Assembly (NCBI RefSeq): GCF_024199945.1
Contig: NZ_JANADP010000001.1
Location: 2,666,001-2,730,000, forward strand
DNA length: 64,000 nt
Source of the DNA: Bradyrhizobium sp. CCGUVB4N
GTDB lineage: Bacteria > Pseudomonadota > Alphaproteobacteria > Rhizobiales > Xanthobacteraceae
Reading direction: 5' to 3'
The translations under genes were made by a program, and so were the position numbers. Under the pieces are notes generated by a model. It was given only the letters and a program-made list of their open reading frames with translations, was not told where the DNA came from and ran no database searches. Below, in pieces: positions 11,031 through 20,349 of this stretch (positions are counted from its first letter, which is position 1; the number at the start of each line of letters is the position of its first letter).

Positions 11031-12497
11031 GTGAGCGTATCGATGTTTGTGTTGCGTAACCATCCGAAGGGTGCGCGGTTCGCATCCTTCGGAATCGGTC
11101 TCTGCATCTTCGCATTGATGCCGAGAGAGACCGGCTATCAGGACATTGGCTCGTTGCTGGCGCGTCAGCCCGGCGTCGCCGAGCGTTGGCAGAAGCAGGT
11201 GTTCTCTGCAGCCTCGTCCATTCAGCTTGCCACCTACAGCTTTTCGCGCCCGATCGGGACTTCAGTGCCGCAGAGCGCGATGGTTCGCCTCGCGAGCCTC
11301 GATGGCCGCGACGTCACCGGCACCGTTACGCGCAATCCGGTGCTCCAGGCACCGACGCGTTACCAGGCCTCCGATTTCCCCAAGGTCGATCGCGCGCTGA
11401 AGGGCGACCGTCTCGCCACCGTGACGCCCGCGCCCGAGACGGCAGCACCGGCCGCCGCGCCGCCGCAGCAGGATCCCGCGACCTCGAACAGCTCCGTGTT
11501 CGGCGCCAAGACCGCTGCGCTGCCGGTGGCGCAACCGCAGGCGATGTCGCCGGAGTCCGCCGCGGCGCTCGATCCCGAGCTTCAGGAGGCGATGCGCGCG
11601 CCGCCACTGCCGCAATATGCCAATCCGCCGAAGGCCGACGACAACGCGTTGTCTTTTGCGGCGCAGCCCCTCAATGCGCTCAAGCAGGCGACGGTCGTTG
11701 CCCCGCCGCGCGATCCCTTCAGCGTCAAGACCTCGAACCTGTTCTTCGGCAGCTCCTCGCTTGGCGGCAATGTCGAGAGCATCGAGAGCTGGCAGCCTGG
11801 TGCCGAGCCGCTGATCGTGATGCCCGACCCCGACATGAAGCTGGCTTCGCTGTCGCCGCCGACCGAGGACCTCGCGGGCATTGCCGAGAGTGGCGAGAGC
11901 GTCGCCCCGAAGGGCGAAGTCAACGCCGACAACCAGCGCGCCAAATCGCCGGCCGAGCGGCTGGCACTGGACGAGAAGTCGCGCGCGAAGTCTGAAAAGT
12001 GCCTTGCCGAAGCGGTCTATTTCGAGTCTCGCGGCGAGGCCGTGCGTGGCCAGATCGCGGTCGCGCAAGTGGTGATGAACCGCGTGTTCTCCGGCAAATA
12101 TCCGGACACCGTGTGCGGCGTGGTCTATCAGAACAAGTACCGCCACTTCGCCTGCCAGTTCACCTTCGCCTGCGACAACAATCCCGATGTGATCCGCGAG
12201 CCCGAGATGTGGGAGCGCGCCAAGAGGATTTCGAAGGCGATGCTCGACGGTCAGATCTGGCTGCCCGAAGTCGGCAAGTCGACGCACTACCACGCCTATT
12301 GGGTGCGTCCGTCCTGGGTCGCCGAGATGAAGAAGATGTACAAGACCGGCGTGCACACCTTCTATCGGCCGCGCAATTGGGGCGACGGCAGCGAAGAGCC
12401 GAGCTGGGGCACGCCGGCGCAGACCGCCGCACTCTCGGCCGAGCTCGTGCAGGAAGCCAAGAGCTCCGCCGAGATGGGCGTGGTCGAGCGGCGCTAG
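11031..12497 (+). CDS. SleB-type cell wall hydrolase (hydrolase_2 domain)
   Basis: A 488-residue envelope protein whose C-terminal part (about residues 320-440) is a hydrolase_2/SleB domain of lytic peptidoglycan enzymes: CLAEAVYFESRGEAVRGQIA, VAQVVMNRV, CGVVYQNKYRHFACQF and STHYHAYWVRP. The N-terminus has a hydrophobic segment (ASFGIGLCIFALMP) that could be a signal anchor, followed by a long Pro/Ala-rich linker. The start is uncertain: GTG at 11031 or ATG at 11043, neither with a strong ribosome site. The spore-cortex name comes from Bacillus; in alphaproteobacteria this domain is taken to act in cell-wall remodelling. Confidence 0.85.
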   Translation: MSVSMFVLRNHPKGARFASFGIGLCIFALMPRETGYQDIGSLLARQPGVAERWQKQVFSAASSIQLATYSFSRPIGTSVPQSAMVRLASLDGRDVTGTVTRNPVLQAPTRYQASDFPKVDRALKGDRLATVTPAPETAAPAAAPPQQDPATSNSSVFGAKTAALPVAQPQAMSPESAAALDPELQEAMRAPPLPQYANPPKADDNALSFAAQPLNALKQATVVAPPRDPFSVKTSNLFFGSSSLGGNVESIESWQPGAEPLIVMPDPDMKLASLSPPTEDLAGIAESGESVAPKGEVNADNQRAKSPAERLALDEKSRAKSEKCLAEAVYFESRGEAVRGQIAVAQVVMNRVFSGKYPDTVCGVVYQNKYRHFACQFTFACDNNPDVIREPEMWERAKRISKAMLDGQIWLPEVGKSTHYHAYWVRPSWVAEMKKMYKTGVHTFYRPRNWGDGSEEPSWGTPAQTAALSAELVQEAKSSAEMGVVERR

Positions 12498-12514
12498 GCA
12501 TTCGGAAGAAGATC

Positions 12515-12597
12515 GTCATGCCCGGGCTTGTCCCGGGCATCCACGTTCTTCGTGCCGCGTGGCAAGGCGTGGATGGCCGGGACGAGCCCGGCCATGC
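12515..12597. repeat. Dispersed palindromic repeat, family D relative
   Basis: Two nested hairpins: ATGCCCGGGCTTGTCCCGGGCAT and the pair CCACG...CGTGG enclosing GGCCGGGACGAGCCCGGCC. It fills the gap between the convergent hydrolase and nadC genes and may work as a bidirectional transcription barrier. Confidence 0.75.
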
Positions 12598-12610
12598 CGG
12601 AGAGACTACC

Positions 12611-13489
12611 TCACATCTCGATATCCAGCGCGCAATCGAAATTCGGCGCCGAATGCGTCAGCGCACCGGATGAGGCGTAGTCGACGCCGGTCGCCGCGAT
12701 TGCCGCGATCGAGTCCAATGTGACGCCGCCCGATGCTTCCAGCGCGACCCGGCCCTCGCTGATCCGCACCGCCTCGCGCAGCGTCGCGATGTCCATGTTG
12801 TCGAGCAGCACCGCCTCGGCGAGGCCGGTGTTGAGGACCTCGCGGAGCTGCGCGAGCGTATCCACCTCGATCTCGATCTTGACGAGATGGCCGACATGCG
12901 CGCGGGCACGCTCCAGCACGGGGCGGATGCCGCCGGCGACGGCGATGTGGTTGTCCTTGATCAGGATCGCATCGTCGAGGCCGAAGCGGTGGTTGAAGCC
13001 GCCACCGCACCGCACCGCGTATTTCTCCAGCGCGCGCAACCCCGGCGTGGTCTTTCGCGTGCAGCAGATCCGCATCCTTGTGCCTTCGGTGCGCGCGACA
13101 TAGTCCGCGGTCAGCGTGGCCACGCCCGAGAGACGGCCGACGAAATTCAGCGCGGTCCGTTCCGCGGTGAGAATGGCGCGGGCCGGGCCGGAGATCGTCA
13201 GCACGGGTTGCCCGCGGGCGATGCGTGCGGCGTCGCGGACATGCGCGCGCACCTCCAGGTCGGACGAGAGCTTTTGCAGGGTCGCCAGCGCGAGCGGCAG
13301 GCCGGCGATGACGCCGGATTGCCGCGCGACGAGGATGGCCTGCGCCTTGGTCGCTTCCGGGATCGTCGCGAGCGAGGTGACGTCGCCGGCGCGGCCGAGG
13401 TCCTCGTCGAGCGCGCGATGTACGGCCTCGTCGATGGCGAGCGGGGAGAGGAAGGCGTCGGGATAGAGCAGCGAATTCGGGGTGATCAT
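12611..13489 (-). CDS. nadC: Nicotinate-nucleotide diphosphorylase (carboxylating), quinolinate phosphoribosyltransferase
   Basis: Third step of de novo NAD synthesis: quinolinate plus PRPP gives nicotinate mononucleotide, CO2 and diphosphate. The 292-residue protein has the family core [52 protein letters not shown] and the terminal phosphate loop [20 protein letters not shown]. Length is normal. It is the last gene of nadA-nadB-nadC, starting eleven bases after the nadB stop, so it should be controlled by the operators upstream of nadA. Confidence 0.96.
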   Translation of the reverse strand: MITPNSLLYPDAFLSPLAIDEAVHRALDEDLGRAGDVTSLATIPEATKAQAILVARQSGVIAGLPLALATLQKLSSDLEVRAHVRDAARIARGQPVLTISGPARAILTAERTALNFVGRLSGVATLTADYVARTEGTRMRICCTRKTTPGLRALEKYAVRCGGGFNHRFGLDDAILIKDNHIAVAGGIRPVLERARAHVGHLVKIEIEVDTLAQLREVLNTGLAEAVLLDNMDIATLREAVRISEGRVALEASGGVTLDSIAAIAATGVDYASSGALTHSAPNFDCALDIEM

Positions 13490-13500
13490 GAGAGGCTCCG

Positions 13501-15111
13501 TCAGGCGATCATGGATTGCGCGATGCGCGGCGTTGAATGCGCGGTGAGGCTGTCCGCGATCTCGCGCACAGCAGTGAGCGTGGTCATCGTCCTCTGCGCC
13601 AGTGCGGGCACCTCCGCAGGATGGTCGGAGCGGAAATGCGCGCCGCGGCTCTCGTGACGGCTCCAGGCCGAGGCCGCTATGAGCAGGGCCGCCGTCGCCA
13701 TGTTGCGGACAGCGATGCTCGTGACCTTGCGCTCGAGCGCAGCAAAGTCGCGTACGGCGTCCGCAAGTCCGTCGCGCTCGCGGATCACGCCGACATTCGC
13801 GCTCATCATCGCGCGCAGCCGCTTCACGGCAGCAGCATCCGGCGCCGCGCCGCGCGGCGTCACCAGCGCCTCGGGCAGGCGGGCAGGTGAGGGGATCGCG
13901 TGGCCGGCGATATCGTCGGCGATGCGTGCAGCATAAACCACGGCCTCGAGCAGCGAATTCGAGGCAAGTCGATTGGCGCCATGCGCACCGGTGGACGATA
14001 CTTCTCCGCCGGCCCAGAGCCCGTCGATCGAGCTGCGGCCGCGCGCGTCCACCGCGATGCCGCCCATGTGATAGTGCACGGCCGGCGCGATCGGGATCGG
14101 TTGCGTCGCCGGATCGATGCCGGCCGCGATGCAGCTTGCATGCACGGTCGGGAATTTTTCGGCGAAGCGCGCACCCAGCGCTCGGCGTGCATCGAGAAAC
14201 GCGCCGCGTCCCGCCGCGACCTCGGCGAACACACCGCGGGCCACGATGTCGCGCGGCGCCAGTTCGGCGAGCGGATGCTGCGCCGCCATGAAGCGCTCGC
14301 CCTGGCCGTTGATCAGCGAGGCGCCCTCACCGCGCAGCGCCTCGGTCGCAAGCGGCGCAGGATCGCGGCCGACCATGATCGCGGTCGGATGGAACTGGAC
14401 GAACTCCGGATCGGCGATCACGGCGCCGGCGCGCGCGGCAATCGCAAGACCCGATCCGTTGGCCTCAGTCGGATTGGTGGTGACGGCATAGAGATGGCCG
14501 ATGCCCCCGGTCGCCAACACCACCGCGCGCGAGGCGATCATCACGGGCTTGGCGGCAAAATTTCCGGCCTCGCGCAACTGAAGTCCGGTGACGGCGCCGT
14601 CCTCGGTAAGCAGTGCTTCGGCGACTAAGCCTTCGATCAGGCGGATCGACGGCGTTCGCCGCACGGCTTCGCTCAGCGCCGCGATGATCGCGGCGCCCGC
14701 GCCGTCGCCGCGGACGTGGACGATCCGCCGCGCCGAATGCGCGGCTTCGCGTCCGACTGCGAGCCGGCCTTCGAGATCGCGGTCGAACGGCACACCATAG
14801 GCGAGCAGATCGTGAATGCGCGGTGCGGCCTCGCGCGCGATGCCGAGCGCGACCGCTTCGTCGACGATGCCGCCGCCGACCGCAATCGTATCCGCCGCAT
14901 GCGCTTCGGGACTGTCGCCCTCGGCGACGGCGGCCGCGATGCCACCCTGCGCCCATGCGGATGATGCCCCCTGTCCGAGCGGCGCCGCCGAGATCAGCGT
15001 CACCGGCCGCGGTGCGAGTTTGAGCGCGCAGAACAGACCGGCGAGACCGCCGCCGACGATGACGACGTCGTCGGTGGAGCGGGTGAGATTGTGGATGTTG
15101 TCTGTAGTCAT
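13501..15111 (-). CDS. nadB: L-aspartate oxidase
   Basis: FAD enzyme that oxidises L-aspartate to iminoaspartate for quinolinate synthesis. The 536-residue product has the dinucleotide-binding start [19 protein letters not shown], the flavin/substrate segment [22 protein letters not shown] and the [25 protein letters not shown] block split over the active site. The ATG has GGAG six bases upstream; the open frame runs further 5' only because it reads through a palindromic repeat. About 158 bases containing that repeat separate it from nadA, with nadC eleven bases downstream. The enzyme hands unstable iminoaspartate to NadA. Confidence 0.96.
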   Translation of the reverse strand: MTTDNIHNLTRSTDDVVIVGGGLAGLFCALKLAPRPVTLISAAPLGQGASSAWAQGGIAAAVAEGDSPEAHAADTIAVGGGIVDEAVALGIAREAAPRIHDLLAYGVPFDRDLEGRLAVGREAAHSARRIVHVRGDGAGAAIIAALSEAVRRTPSIRLIEGLVAEALLTEDGAVTGLQLREAGNFAAKPVMIASRAVVLATGGIGHLYAVTTNPTEANGSGLAIAARAGAVIADPEFVQFHPTAIMVGRDPAPLATEALRGEGASLINGQGERFMAAQHPLAELAPRDIVARGVFAEVAAGRGAFLDARRALGARFAEKFPTVHASCIAAGIDPATQPIPIAPAVHYHMGGIAVDARGRSSIDGLWAGGEVSSTGAHGANRLASNSLLEAVVYAARIADDIAGHAIPSPARLPEALVTPRGAAPDAAAVKRLRAMMSANVGVIRERDGLADAVRDFAALERKVTSIAVRNMATAALLIAASAWSRHESRGAHFRSDHPAEVPALAQRTMTTLTAVREIADSLTAHSTPRIAQSMIA

Positions 15112-15132
15112 GATCTTCTCCAAGCTCTCCAC

Positions 15133-15255
15133 CGTCGTCCCGGCGAAGGCCGGGACCCATACTCCGCAGCTGTAGTTATTTTGCTGAGGTGTTTGACGTC
15201 GTTCTTCGTCAAACATCTCCCTGTGGTTATGGGTCCCGGCCTTCGCCGGGACGAC
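15133..15255. repeat. Dispersed palindromic repeat, family B, copy 1 (inside the nad operon)
   Basis: Outer arms GTCGTCCCGGCGAAGGCCGG and its near-complement GGCCTTCGCCGGGACGAC, with an inner motif ACATCTCCCTGTGGTTATGG. Related copies are at 36131-36288 and 53063-53191. It separates nadA from nadB, so the nad mRNA should fold into a long hairpin here, which could change relative expression or mRNA stability. Confidence 0.85.
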
Positions 15256-15269
15256 AGCTGTGTGTGTTG

Positions 15270-16373
15270 CTAGTTCTTCAGATTGATCATCCGCTCGACC
15301 GAGCGCCGCGCGCGCTCCGCCAGCGCCGGATCGATTGTGACTTCCTCGCCGAGGGTCAGCAGGCTCTCCAGGATGTTGGACAGCGTGATGCGCTTCATGT
15401 GCGGGCAGAGATTGCAGGGCCGCAGCATTTCCACATCGGGCAACTCGGCGCGGACATTGTCGGCCATCGAGCATTCCGTGATCATCACCAGCCGCTTCGG
15501 ACGCCGCTCGCGCACCCAATTGATCATGTGCGCGGTCGATCCGGTGAAATCGGCCTCTGCCAAAACGTCAGGCGGACATTCGGGATGCGCGATGATCTGC
15601 ACGGAGGGATCGGCGTCGCGGAAGGCGCGCAGTTCGTCGCCCGTAAAGCGCTCATGCACCTCGCAGGCACCCTTCCAGGCGATGATTTTGACGTCGGTCT
15701 TCGAGGCGACGTAGGTCGCGAGATAGCGGTCGGGCAGGAAGATCACGCTTGGCGCATTCAGGCTTTCCACCACCTGCACCGCGTTCGACGAGGTACAGCA
15801 GATGTCGACCTCGGCCTTCACCTCAGCCGACGTGTTGACGTAGGCGACCACGGGCACGCCGGGAAATTTTTCGCGGAGCAGGCGAACGTCGGCGCCGGTG
15901 ATGCTGGCGGCGAGCGAGCAGCCGGCGCGGGAGTCCGGGATCAGCACCGTCTTGTCCGGATTGAGCAGTTTCGACGTCTCGGCCATGAAGTGCACGCCGC
16001 ATTGCACGATGACATCGGCCTTCACCTTGGTGGCCTCGACGGCGAGCTGAAGCGAATCGCCGCCGATGTCGGCGACGCCATGAAAGATCTCCGGCGCCTG
16101 GTAATTGTGGGCGAGGATCACCGCGTTGCGCGCGCGCTTCAGTTCATTGATCGCGTGAATCGTCGGCGCCATCAGCGGCCATTCGATCGGCGGGATCACA
16201 TGCTTGACGCGCTCGTAGATCGGCGCGGTGGCGCGTTCGATCTCGCTCGTCCATTCCAGCGAGGGCCGCGGCAGCGCGGGGCCGGTTCGCGCCGGCGCCG
16301 GCGGGGCGGAGTTGGCCTGGCCCTGTGGCCGAGTGGCAAGATCGTCGGGGCCGTAAATTCCAGTGATCGGCAT
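15270..16373 (-). CDS. nadA: Quinolinate synthase
   Basis: Condenses iminoaspartate with dihydroxyacetone phosphate to quinolinate, using a [4Fe-4S] cluster. The 367-residue protein keeps the three expected cluster cysteines: Cys125 in [13 protein letters not shown], Cys237 in [11 protein letters not shown] and Cys323 in [31 protein letters not shown] is the N-terminal family block. A GGGAGG ribosome site lies six bases before the ATG. It heads the nadABC operon. Two palindromic CTCA-N3-TGAG sites lie 21 and 96 bases upstream of its start, the likely binding sites of the NadQ-type repressor encoded at 30943-31902. Confidence 0.96.
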   Translation of the reverse strand: MPITGIYGPDDLATRPQGQANSAPPAPARTGPALPRPSLEWTSEIERATAPIYERVKHVIPPIEWPLMAPTIHAINELKRARNAVILAHNYQAPEIFHGVADIGGDSLQLAVEATKVKADVIVQCGVHFMAETSKLLNPDKTVLIPDSRAGCSLAASITGADVRLLREKFPGVPVVAYVNTSAEVKAEVDICCTSSNAVQVVESLNAPSVIFLPDRYLATYVASKTDVKIIAWKGACEVHERFTGDELRAFRDADPSVQIIAHPECPPDVLAEADFTGSTAHMINWVRERRPKRLVMITECSMADNVRAELPDVEMLRPCNLCPHMKRITLSNILESLLTLGEEVTIDPALAERARRSVERMINLKN

Positions 16374-16393
16374 CGAAGCCTCCCGTGCGAGTT

Positions 16394-16418
16394 ATATATG
16401 CTCAACATGAGTATATAT
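16394..16418. promoter_or_regulatory. Probable NadQ operator 1 upstream of nadA
   Basis: Palindrome with core CTCA-ACA-TGAG flanked by ATATAT on both sides (ATATATG before and TATATAT after; one mismatch per arm). It begins 21 bases upstream of the nadA start, so a bound protein would block initiation or early elongation. The core repeats in site 2, 73 bases away centre to centre. Confidence 0.75.
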
Positions 16419-16468
16419 TGAGCCTGAGAAATCCGGCCGAGACGGCCGGTGGGTTTCGTCAGGTGCAC

Positions 16469-16489
16469 ATATACTCAATCTGAGTAAAT
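16469..16489. promoter_or_regulatory. Probable NadQ operator 2 upstream of nadA
   Basis: Palindrome ATATACTCA-ATC-TGAGTAAAT; eight of nine arm positions pair. Centre-to-centre spacing to site 1 is 73 bases, close to seven helical turns, so two bound dimers would face the same side of the DNA and could loop or cooperate. Confidence 0.72.
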
Positions 16490-16712
16490 CGAAGATAACA
16501 CGGCATCTATGCCGCCGCTAGGTCCCCTCGCACACATTCCCGTCAAGTCGTCCTCCTGCCGCCAGACGGCGCCGCAATGAAACGCAATGCTCCCGCGGCA
16601 GCCCCTCGTGGAACGCAATCATTTTCGGCTTGGGATTTTCATGCAGTTGCATTAAACGGCTGACATGCGGCTGTCGATTTGCAGATCCGCCCAGGGCCGA
16701 GAAGGAGACACC
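16490..16712. other. Intergenic region between nadA and the divergent MFS gene
   Basis: No convincing gene. It presumably holds the promoter of the MFS gene. A short palindrome ATGCA-GT-TGCAT lies at 16641-16652, about 60 bases before the MFS start, and could be an operator for that gene; this is only a pattern observation. Confidence 0.4.
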
Positions 16713-17966
16713 ATGTCGATACAAGCGGGCGAACTCGGTCCGGCCTCTCGTTCATCCAACTGGCGCACGCCGGCCGTCATCATCATCTGCGGCTGCGCGA
16801 TCGGCATGCTGGGTTTCGGCCCGCGCTCGGCGCTTGGCTTCTTCGTGCAGCCGATGAGCCACGAATTCGCATGGGGCCGTGACGTGTTCGGCCTCGCCAT
16901 CGCCTTCCAGAATTTGCTGTGGGGATTGGGCCAGCCATTCGCGGGCGCGATTGCCGATCGCTTCGGCCTGTACCGCGTGATGTGCGTCGGTGCGCTGCTC
17001 TATGCCGGCGGCCTGCTGCTGATGCGCTATTCGTCGACACCATTGTCGCTCAATATCGGCGCCGGCGTGATGGTCGGCTTCGGTCTCGCCGGCTGCTCGT
17101 TCAATCTCGTGCTGTCGGCGTTCACGAAGCTGCTGCCTGCCGAGAAGCGCGGCCTCGCGCTCGGTGCCGGCACCGCGGCGGGCTCGCTCGGCCAGTTCCT
17201 GTTCGCGCCCATTGGTGTCGCGCTGATCGACAATTTCGGCTGGCAGCAGGCGCTCACCGTGTTCGGCTTCCTGATGCTGCTGATCATCCCGCTGGCGCTG
17301 GCGATCTCGACGCCGCCGGTCGCAAGCACGGCCAATGCGGCACCTGCGGATGAGCAGACCATCACCAAGGCGCTCGCCGAAGCCTTCGGCCATCGCTCCT
17401 ACGTGCTGCTGGTGCTCGGCTTCTTCACCTGCGGTTTCCAGCTCGCCTTCATCACCGTGCATCTGCCGGCCTTCCTGGTCGACCGCGGCATCTCGACGCA
17501 AACCGGCGGCTGGGTGATCGCGGCGATCGGCCTGTTCAACATCATGGGCTCGCTCAGCGTCGGCTATCTCCAGAACAGCTTGCCGAAGCGCTACATCCTC
17601 TCGACGATCTATATTACCCGTGCGCTCGCGACGCTCGCCTTCATCTCGTTCCCGATCACGCCGTTCTCGGCGATCGCGTTCGGTGCGGTCTCCGGCCTGA
17701 CCTGGCTGTCGACGGTGCCGCCGACCTCGGCGCTGGTGGCCCTGATGTTCGGCACGCGCTGGCTTGCCACGCTCTATGGCTTTGCCTTCGTCAGCCATCA
17801 GGTCGGCGGCTTCCTAGGCGTCTGGTTAGGGGGCATCGTGTTCGAGAAGTTCGGTTCCTATACGCCGATCTGGTGGCTCTCGATCCTGTTCGGCGTGCTC
17901 TCGGCTCTGATCAATCTTCCGATCGTGGAGAAGCCGGTCGCACGAGCGGTTGCGCAGCCTGCCTGA
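16713..17966 (+). CDS. MFS transporter (monocarboxylate/OFA-like group)
   Basis: A 417-residue inner-membrane carrier with about twelve hydrophobic segments. Typical MFS signatures are present: the loop 2-3 motif GAIADRFGLYRV after helix 2 and a similar repeat in the second half, with FIGMLGFGPRSALGFF-like residues in helix 1 and QPMSHEF as in the oxalate/formate and monocarboxylate carriers. GAAGGAG lies six bases before the ATG. It is transcribed away from nadA across a 340-base gap containing the two NadQ-type operators. Its substrate is unknown; uptake of a pyridine precursor is possible only by position, and an organic acid is equally likely. Confidence 0.85.
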   Translation: MSIQAGELGPASRSSNWRTPAVIIICGCAIGMLGFGPRSALGFFVQPMSHEFAWGRDVFGLAIAFQNLLWGLGQPFAGAIADRFGLYRVMCVGALLYAGGLLLMRYSSTPLSLNIGAGVMVGFGLAGCSFNLVLSAFTKLLPAEKRGLALGAGTAAGSLGQFLFAPIGVALIDNFGWQQALTVFGFLMLLIIPLALAISTPPVASTANAAPADEQTITKALAEAFGHRSYVLLVLGFFTCGFQLAFITVHLPAFLVDRGISTQTGGWVIAAIGLFNIMGSLSVGYLQNSLPKRYILSTIYITRALATLAFISFPITPFSAIAFGAVSGLTWLSTVPPTSALVALMFGTRWLATLYGFAFVSHQVGGFLGVWLGGIVFEKFGSYTPIWWLSILFGVLSALINLPIVEKPVARAVAQPA

Positions 17967-18007
17967 TCGGCTAAACATCCCGGTCAAACAAGTCAGGGAG
18001 TTCAGCC

Positions 18008-18994
18008 GTGGCCACATTCAAGGCGATCAGGATCGACAAGGCCGACAAGGGCACCACCGCCGCGCTCACCCAGTTCGACGAAGCCGAGCTGATGGATGGC
18101 GACGTCACCGTCCGCGTCGAATGGTCGACGCTGAACTACAAGGACGGCCTCGCGCTCACTGGCAAGGCTCCAGTGGTGCGCCGCTTCCCGATGATCGCCG
18201 GCATCGACTTCGCCGGCACGGTCGAAGCTTCATCGCATCCCGCGTGGAAGGCGGGCGACAAGGTCGTCTGCACCGGCTGGGGCATGGGCGAGACCCATCT
18301 CGGCGCCTATGCCGAGAAGGCGCGCGTCAAGGGCGACTGGCTGGTCGCTCTGCCGCAGGGCCTGTCGGCGCGCGATGCCATGGCGATCGGCACCGCCGGC
18401 TTCACCGCGATGCTCTCCGTGCTCGCGCTGGAAAAGCACGGCGTCTCGCCCAAGAGCGGCCCGGTGGTGGTCACGGGTGCTGCCGGCGGCGTCGGCTCGG
18501 TCGCGACCGCCGTGCTGTCCAAGCTCGGCTACCACGTCATCGCCTCGACTGGTCGCGCCTCGGAGGCCGACTACCTCAAGAGCCTCGGCGCTGCCGAGGT
18601 GATCGACCGCAACGAATTGTCGGCGCCGGCAAAGCCCCTGGCCAAGGAGCGCTGGGCGGGTGGCGTCGATAGTGTCGGCTCGACCACGCTCGCCAATCTG
18701 CTGTCGATGACGAAATATGGTGGTGCCATCGCCGCCTGCGGTCTCGCCGCCGGCATGGACCTGCCGTCTTCTGTCGCACCCTTCATTTTGCGCGGGGTGT
18801 GCCTTCTCGGCATCGATTCCGTGATGTGCCCGATCGAGCCGCGAAAAGCCGCCTGGCAGCGGCTGGCGTCCGACCTGGATCGGTCGAAACTATCTGAAAT
18901 TACTACGGAAATTTCGCTCGCCGAAGTTCCGGAATGGGGCGCGAAAATCCTCGCCGGCCAGGTCCGCGGCCGCATCGTGGTAAAAATTGTCTAA
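18008..18994 (+). CDS. acuI: Acryloyl-CoA reductase-like MDR oxidoreductase (AcuI/YhdH family)
   Basis: A 328-residue zinc-free medium-chain dehydrogenase that reduces an activated double bond with NADPH. Family landmarks: [28 protein letters not shown], the Rossmann loop [16 protein letters not shown] and [15 protein letters not shown]. These match the YhdH/AcuI group, which detoxifies acryloyl-CoA (for example from DMSP or 3-hydroxypropionate) in alphaproteobacteria. The start follows the MFS gene by 41 bases on the same strand, with GGGAG nearby upstream, so the two may be cotranscribed. The physiological substrate is inferred from the family. Confidence 0.85.
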   Translation: MATFKAIRIDKADKGTTAALTQFDEAELMDGDVTVRVEWSTLNYKDGLALTGKAPVVRRFPMIAGIDFAGTVEASSHPAWKAGDKVVCTGWGMGETHLGAYAEKARVKGDWLVALPQGLSARDAMAIGTAGFTAMLSVLALEKHGVSPKSGPVVVTGAAGGVGSVATAVLSKLGYHVIASTGRASEADYLKSLGAAEVIDRNELSAPAKPLAKERWAGGVDSVGSTTLANLLSMTKYGGAIAACGLAAGMDLPSSVAPFILRGVCLLGIDSVMCPIEPRKAAWQRLASDLDRSKLSEITTEISLAEVPEWGAKILAGQVRGRIVVKIV

Positions 18995-19108
18995 CGGCGT
19001 TCAGACTTTACCAACCAAGCTGCTTCAATGTCGCCATGGTTAGTATGGTAAGCAGCGGGTAAAGAGACAAGGCATCGCCCGCTGCGGGGGTTTGGTTCGG
19101 AGTTGAGC

Positions 19109-19723
19109 ATGCTTGCGCGTATTGTGTTGGGGGCTGTCACGGCAGTCGTGACGTTTGCGCCGGCCATCGCCCTGGCCGGCAGTATGAATGCGGATGAGGC
19201 ACGCCGCTTCGTGGCCGGCAAGGTATTCGCCTTCACCTGTTTCGACGGCACCCGCGGTGCGGGCCGCATCCTCGACGATCTCGGCGCCGCCGGCGCGGTG
19301 CAGTTCTCGGGCTCAGGCCCCGTGAAACATCTCCGCCTGCCCGGCAACACGCTCCAGATCCGTGGCCAGAATGTTTGCGCCTCGATCAAGGGCATTCCGT
19401 TCGAGCCTTGTTTCAACCTCGAAAAGACCGACGACCGCAGCTTCCGCGGCTCGGTCTCGGGCATGGGCTTTGCCTATTGCGACTTCCACCACCAGGGCGG
19501 CAACCAGATGCTGATGGCGCGCGCCGTTGCACGGCCGCGCTCGCTGCGTGCGCCGGAACAGACCGGTTCGGTCAACACATCAAGCACCGAGGTCGCCGCG
19601 CGCGTCGAGACTCCGCGGGTCGAGAGCGGCCGGATCGAGCCGGTGAAGTCGGAAGTGAAGTCCGAGCCCAAATCCGAGCCGAAGAACGAAGGTCCGCTCG
19701 AGCTGCGTCGCTCGACCGAGTGA
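19109..19723 (+). CDS. Hypothetical exported protein with conserved cysteines (204 aa)
   Basis: The product begins with a signal peptide (MLARIVLGAVTAVVTFAPAIALA) and a compact domain with cysteines in FTCFDGTRGAGR, GQNVCASI, FEPCFNLEK and YCDFHHQGG, suggesting disulphides after export. The last 60 residues are low-complexity (alternating SEVKSEPKSEPKNE). The ATG has GGAG six bases upstream; an in-frame TTG two codons earlier is less likely. I do not recognise a named family; similar proteins occur as hypothetical proteins in Bradyrhizobium. A terminator follows about 60 bases after the stop. Confidence 0.75.
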   Translation: MLARIVLGAVTAVVTFAPAIALAGSMNADEARRFVAGKVFAFTCFDGTRGAGRILDDLGAAGAVQFSGSGPVKHLRLPGNTLQIRGQNVCASIKGIPFEPCFNLEKTDDRSFRGSVSGMGFAYCDFHHQGGNQMLMARAVARPRSLRAPEQTGSVNTSSTEVAARVETPRVESGRIEPVKSEVKSEPKSEPKNEGPLELRRSTE

Positions 19724-19781
19724 CATCCGGCGCAAAACTGCGCGCGCGATTTACCCGCCTTTGACGAATGCATCGCACGCG

Positions 19782-19819
19782 AAACCGCGGGCGCCGTAAT
19801 CATACGGCTCGCGGTTTTT
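19782..19819 (+). terminator. Rho-independent terminator
   Basis: Imperfect stem AACCGCG-GGC-GCCGT paired with ACGGC-T-CGCGGTT, loop AATCAT, followed by a run of T. It lies about 60 bases after the exported protein gene and ahead of the DUF6894-type gene. Confidence 0.8.
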
Positions 19820-19892
19820 ATGCCTTGGTAGCGACTGGCGCCCCAGCCTTGCGTAACGGCCGGGGGGCGGCCCTCAACAAGGGTTCAAAAGA

Positions 19893-20147
19893 ATGTCGCT
19901 GTATTTCTTCCGCATCAGCTCCGGTCGCTATTCCGGCGCCGCCGATCAGCCGTACGAGTTCGAGGATCGCGATGCCGCCTGGGAAGAGATGACCGAGGTC
20001 TGCTCCAATCTGCTCGGCAGCATCGTGCGCAATCTGAAGCCGAACGCGACGTGGAGCATGGAGCTGCTCGACGAGAACAAGGAGCCGGTGTTCCGGATCA
20101 GCCTCGCGGGCGAGGCCATGTGCTGCGAACCGCAGGGCGGACGTTAA
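19893..20147 (+). CDS. Small DUF6894-like protein (84 aa)
   Basis: An 84-residue soluble protein starting MSLYFFRISSGRYSG and holding the pattern EFEDRDAAWEEMTEVCSNLLGSI followed by WSMELLDENKEPVFRISLAGE. This is the layout of the DUF6894 family, small proteins very abundant in Bradyrhizobium (typically RYFFxxxxG ... D..AA..EA ... W.mev.De.g..l). The upstream ATG context has AAGGG nearby. Function unknown. It is transcribed alone, downstream of a terminator and 200 bases before the chemoreceptor cluster. Confidence 0.7.
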   Translation: MSLYFFRISSGRYSGAADQPYEFEDRDAAWEEMTEVCSNLLGSIVRNLKPNATWSMELLDENKEPVFRISLAGEAMCCEPQGGR

Positions 20148-20349
20148 CGAGGATGGCACCTGCAAATCCGCGAGGCGGCGATCCCCTGCACGTGAAAGCT
20201 GCGCAAGTCCGTGAGCTTGAGCAGTGTTTCCAGTATTTCTACCCACGCGCGAGCGCCCGCGCTTAACGTTAATGAGCAACCTGCCGGTTAGCCTTCCCGG
20301 GCTGTTTACGCGCTTCGGCGCGGCCATGTGTACCCCTGGGAATATTGCA

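Noticed and set aside
12606..13010. A minus-strand frame overlapping the nadC gene in another phase
   Set aside because: Arg/Gly-rich shadow frame; nadC on the same strand explains the region completely.
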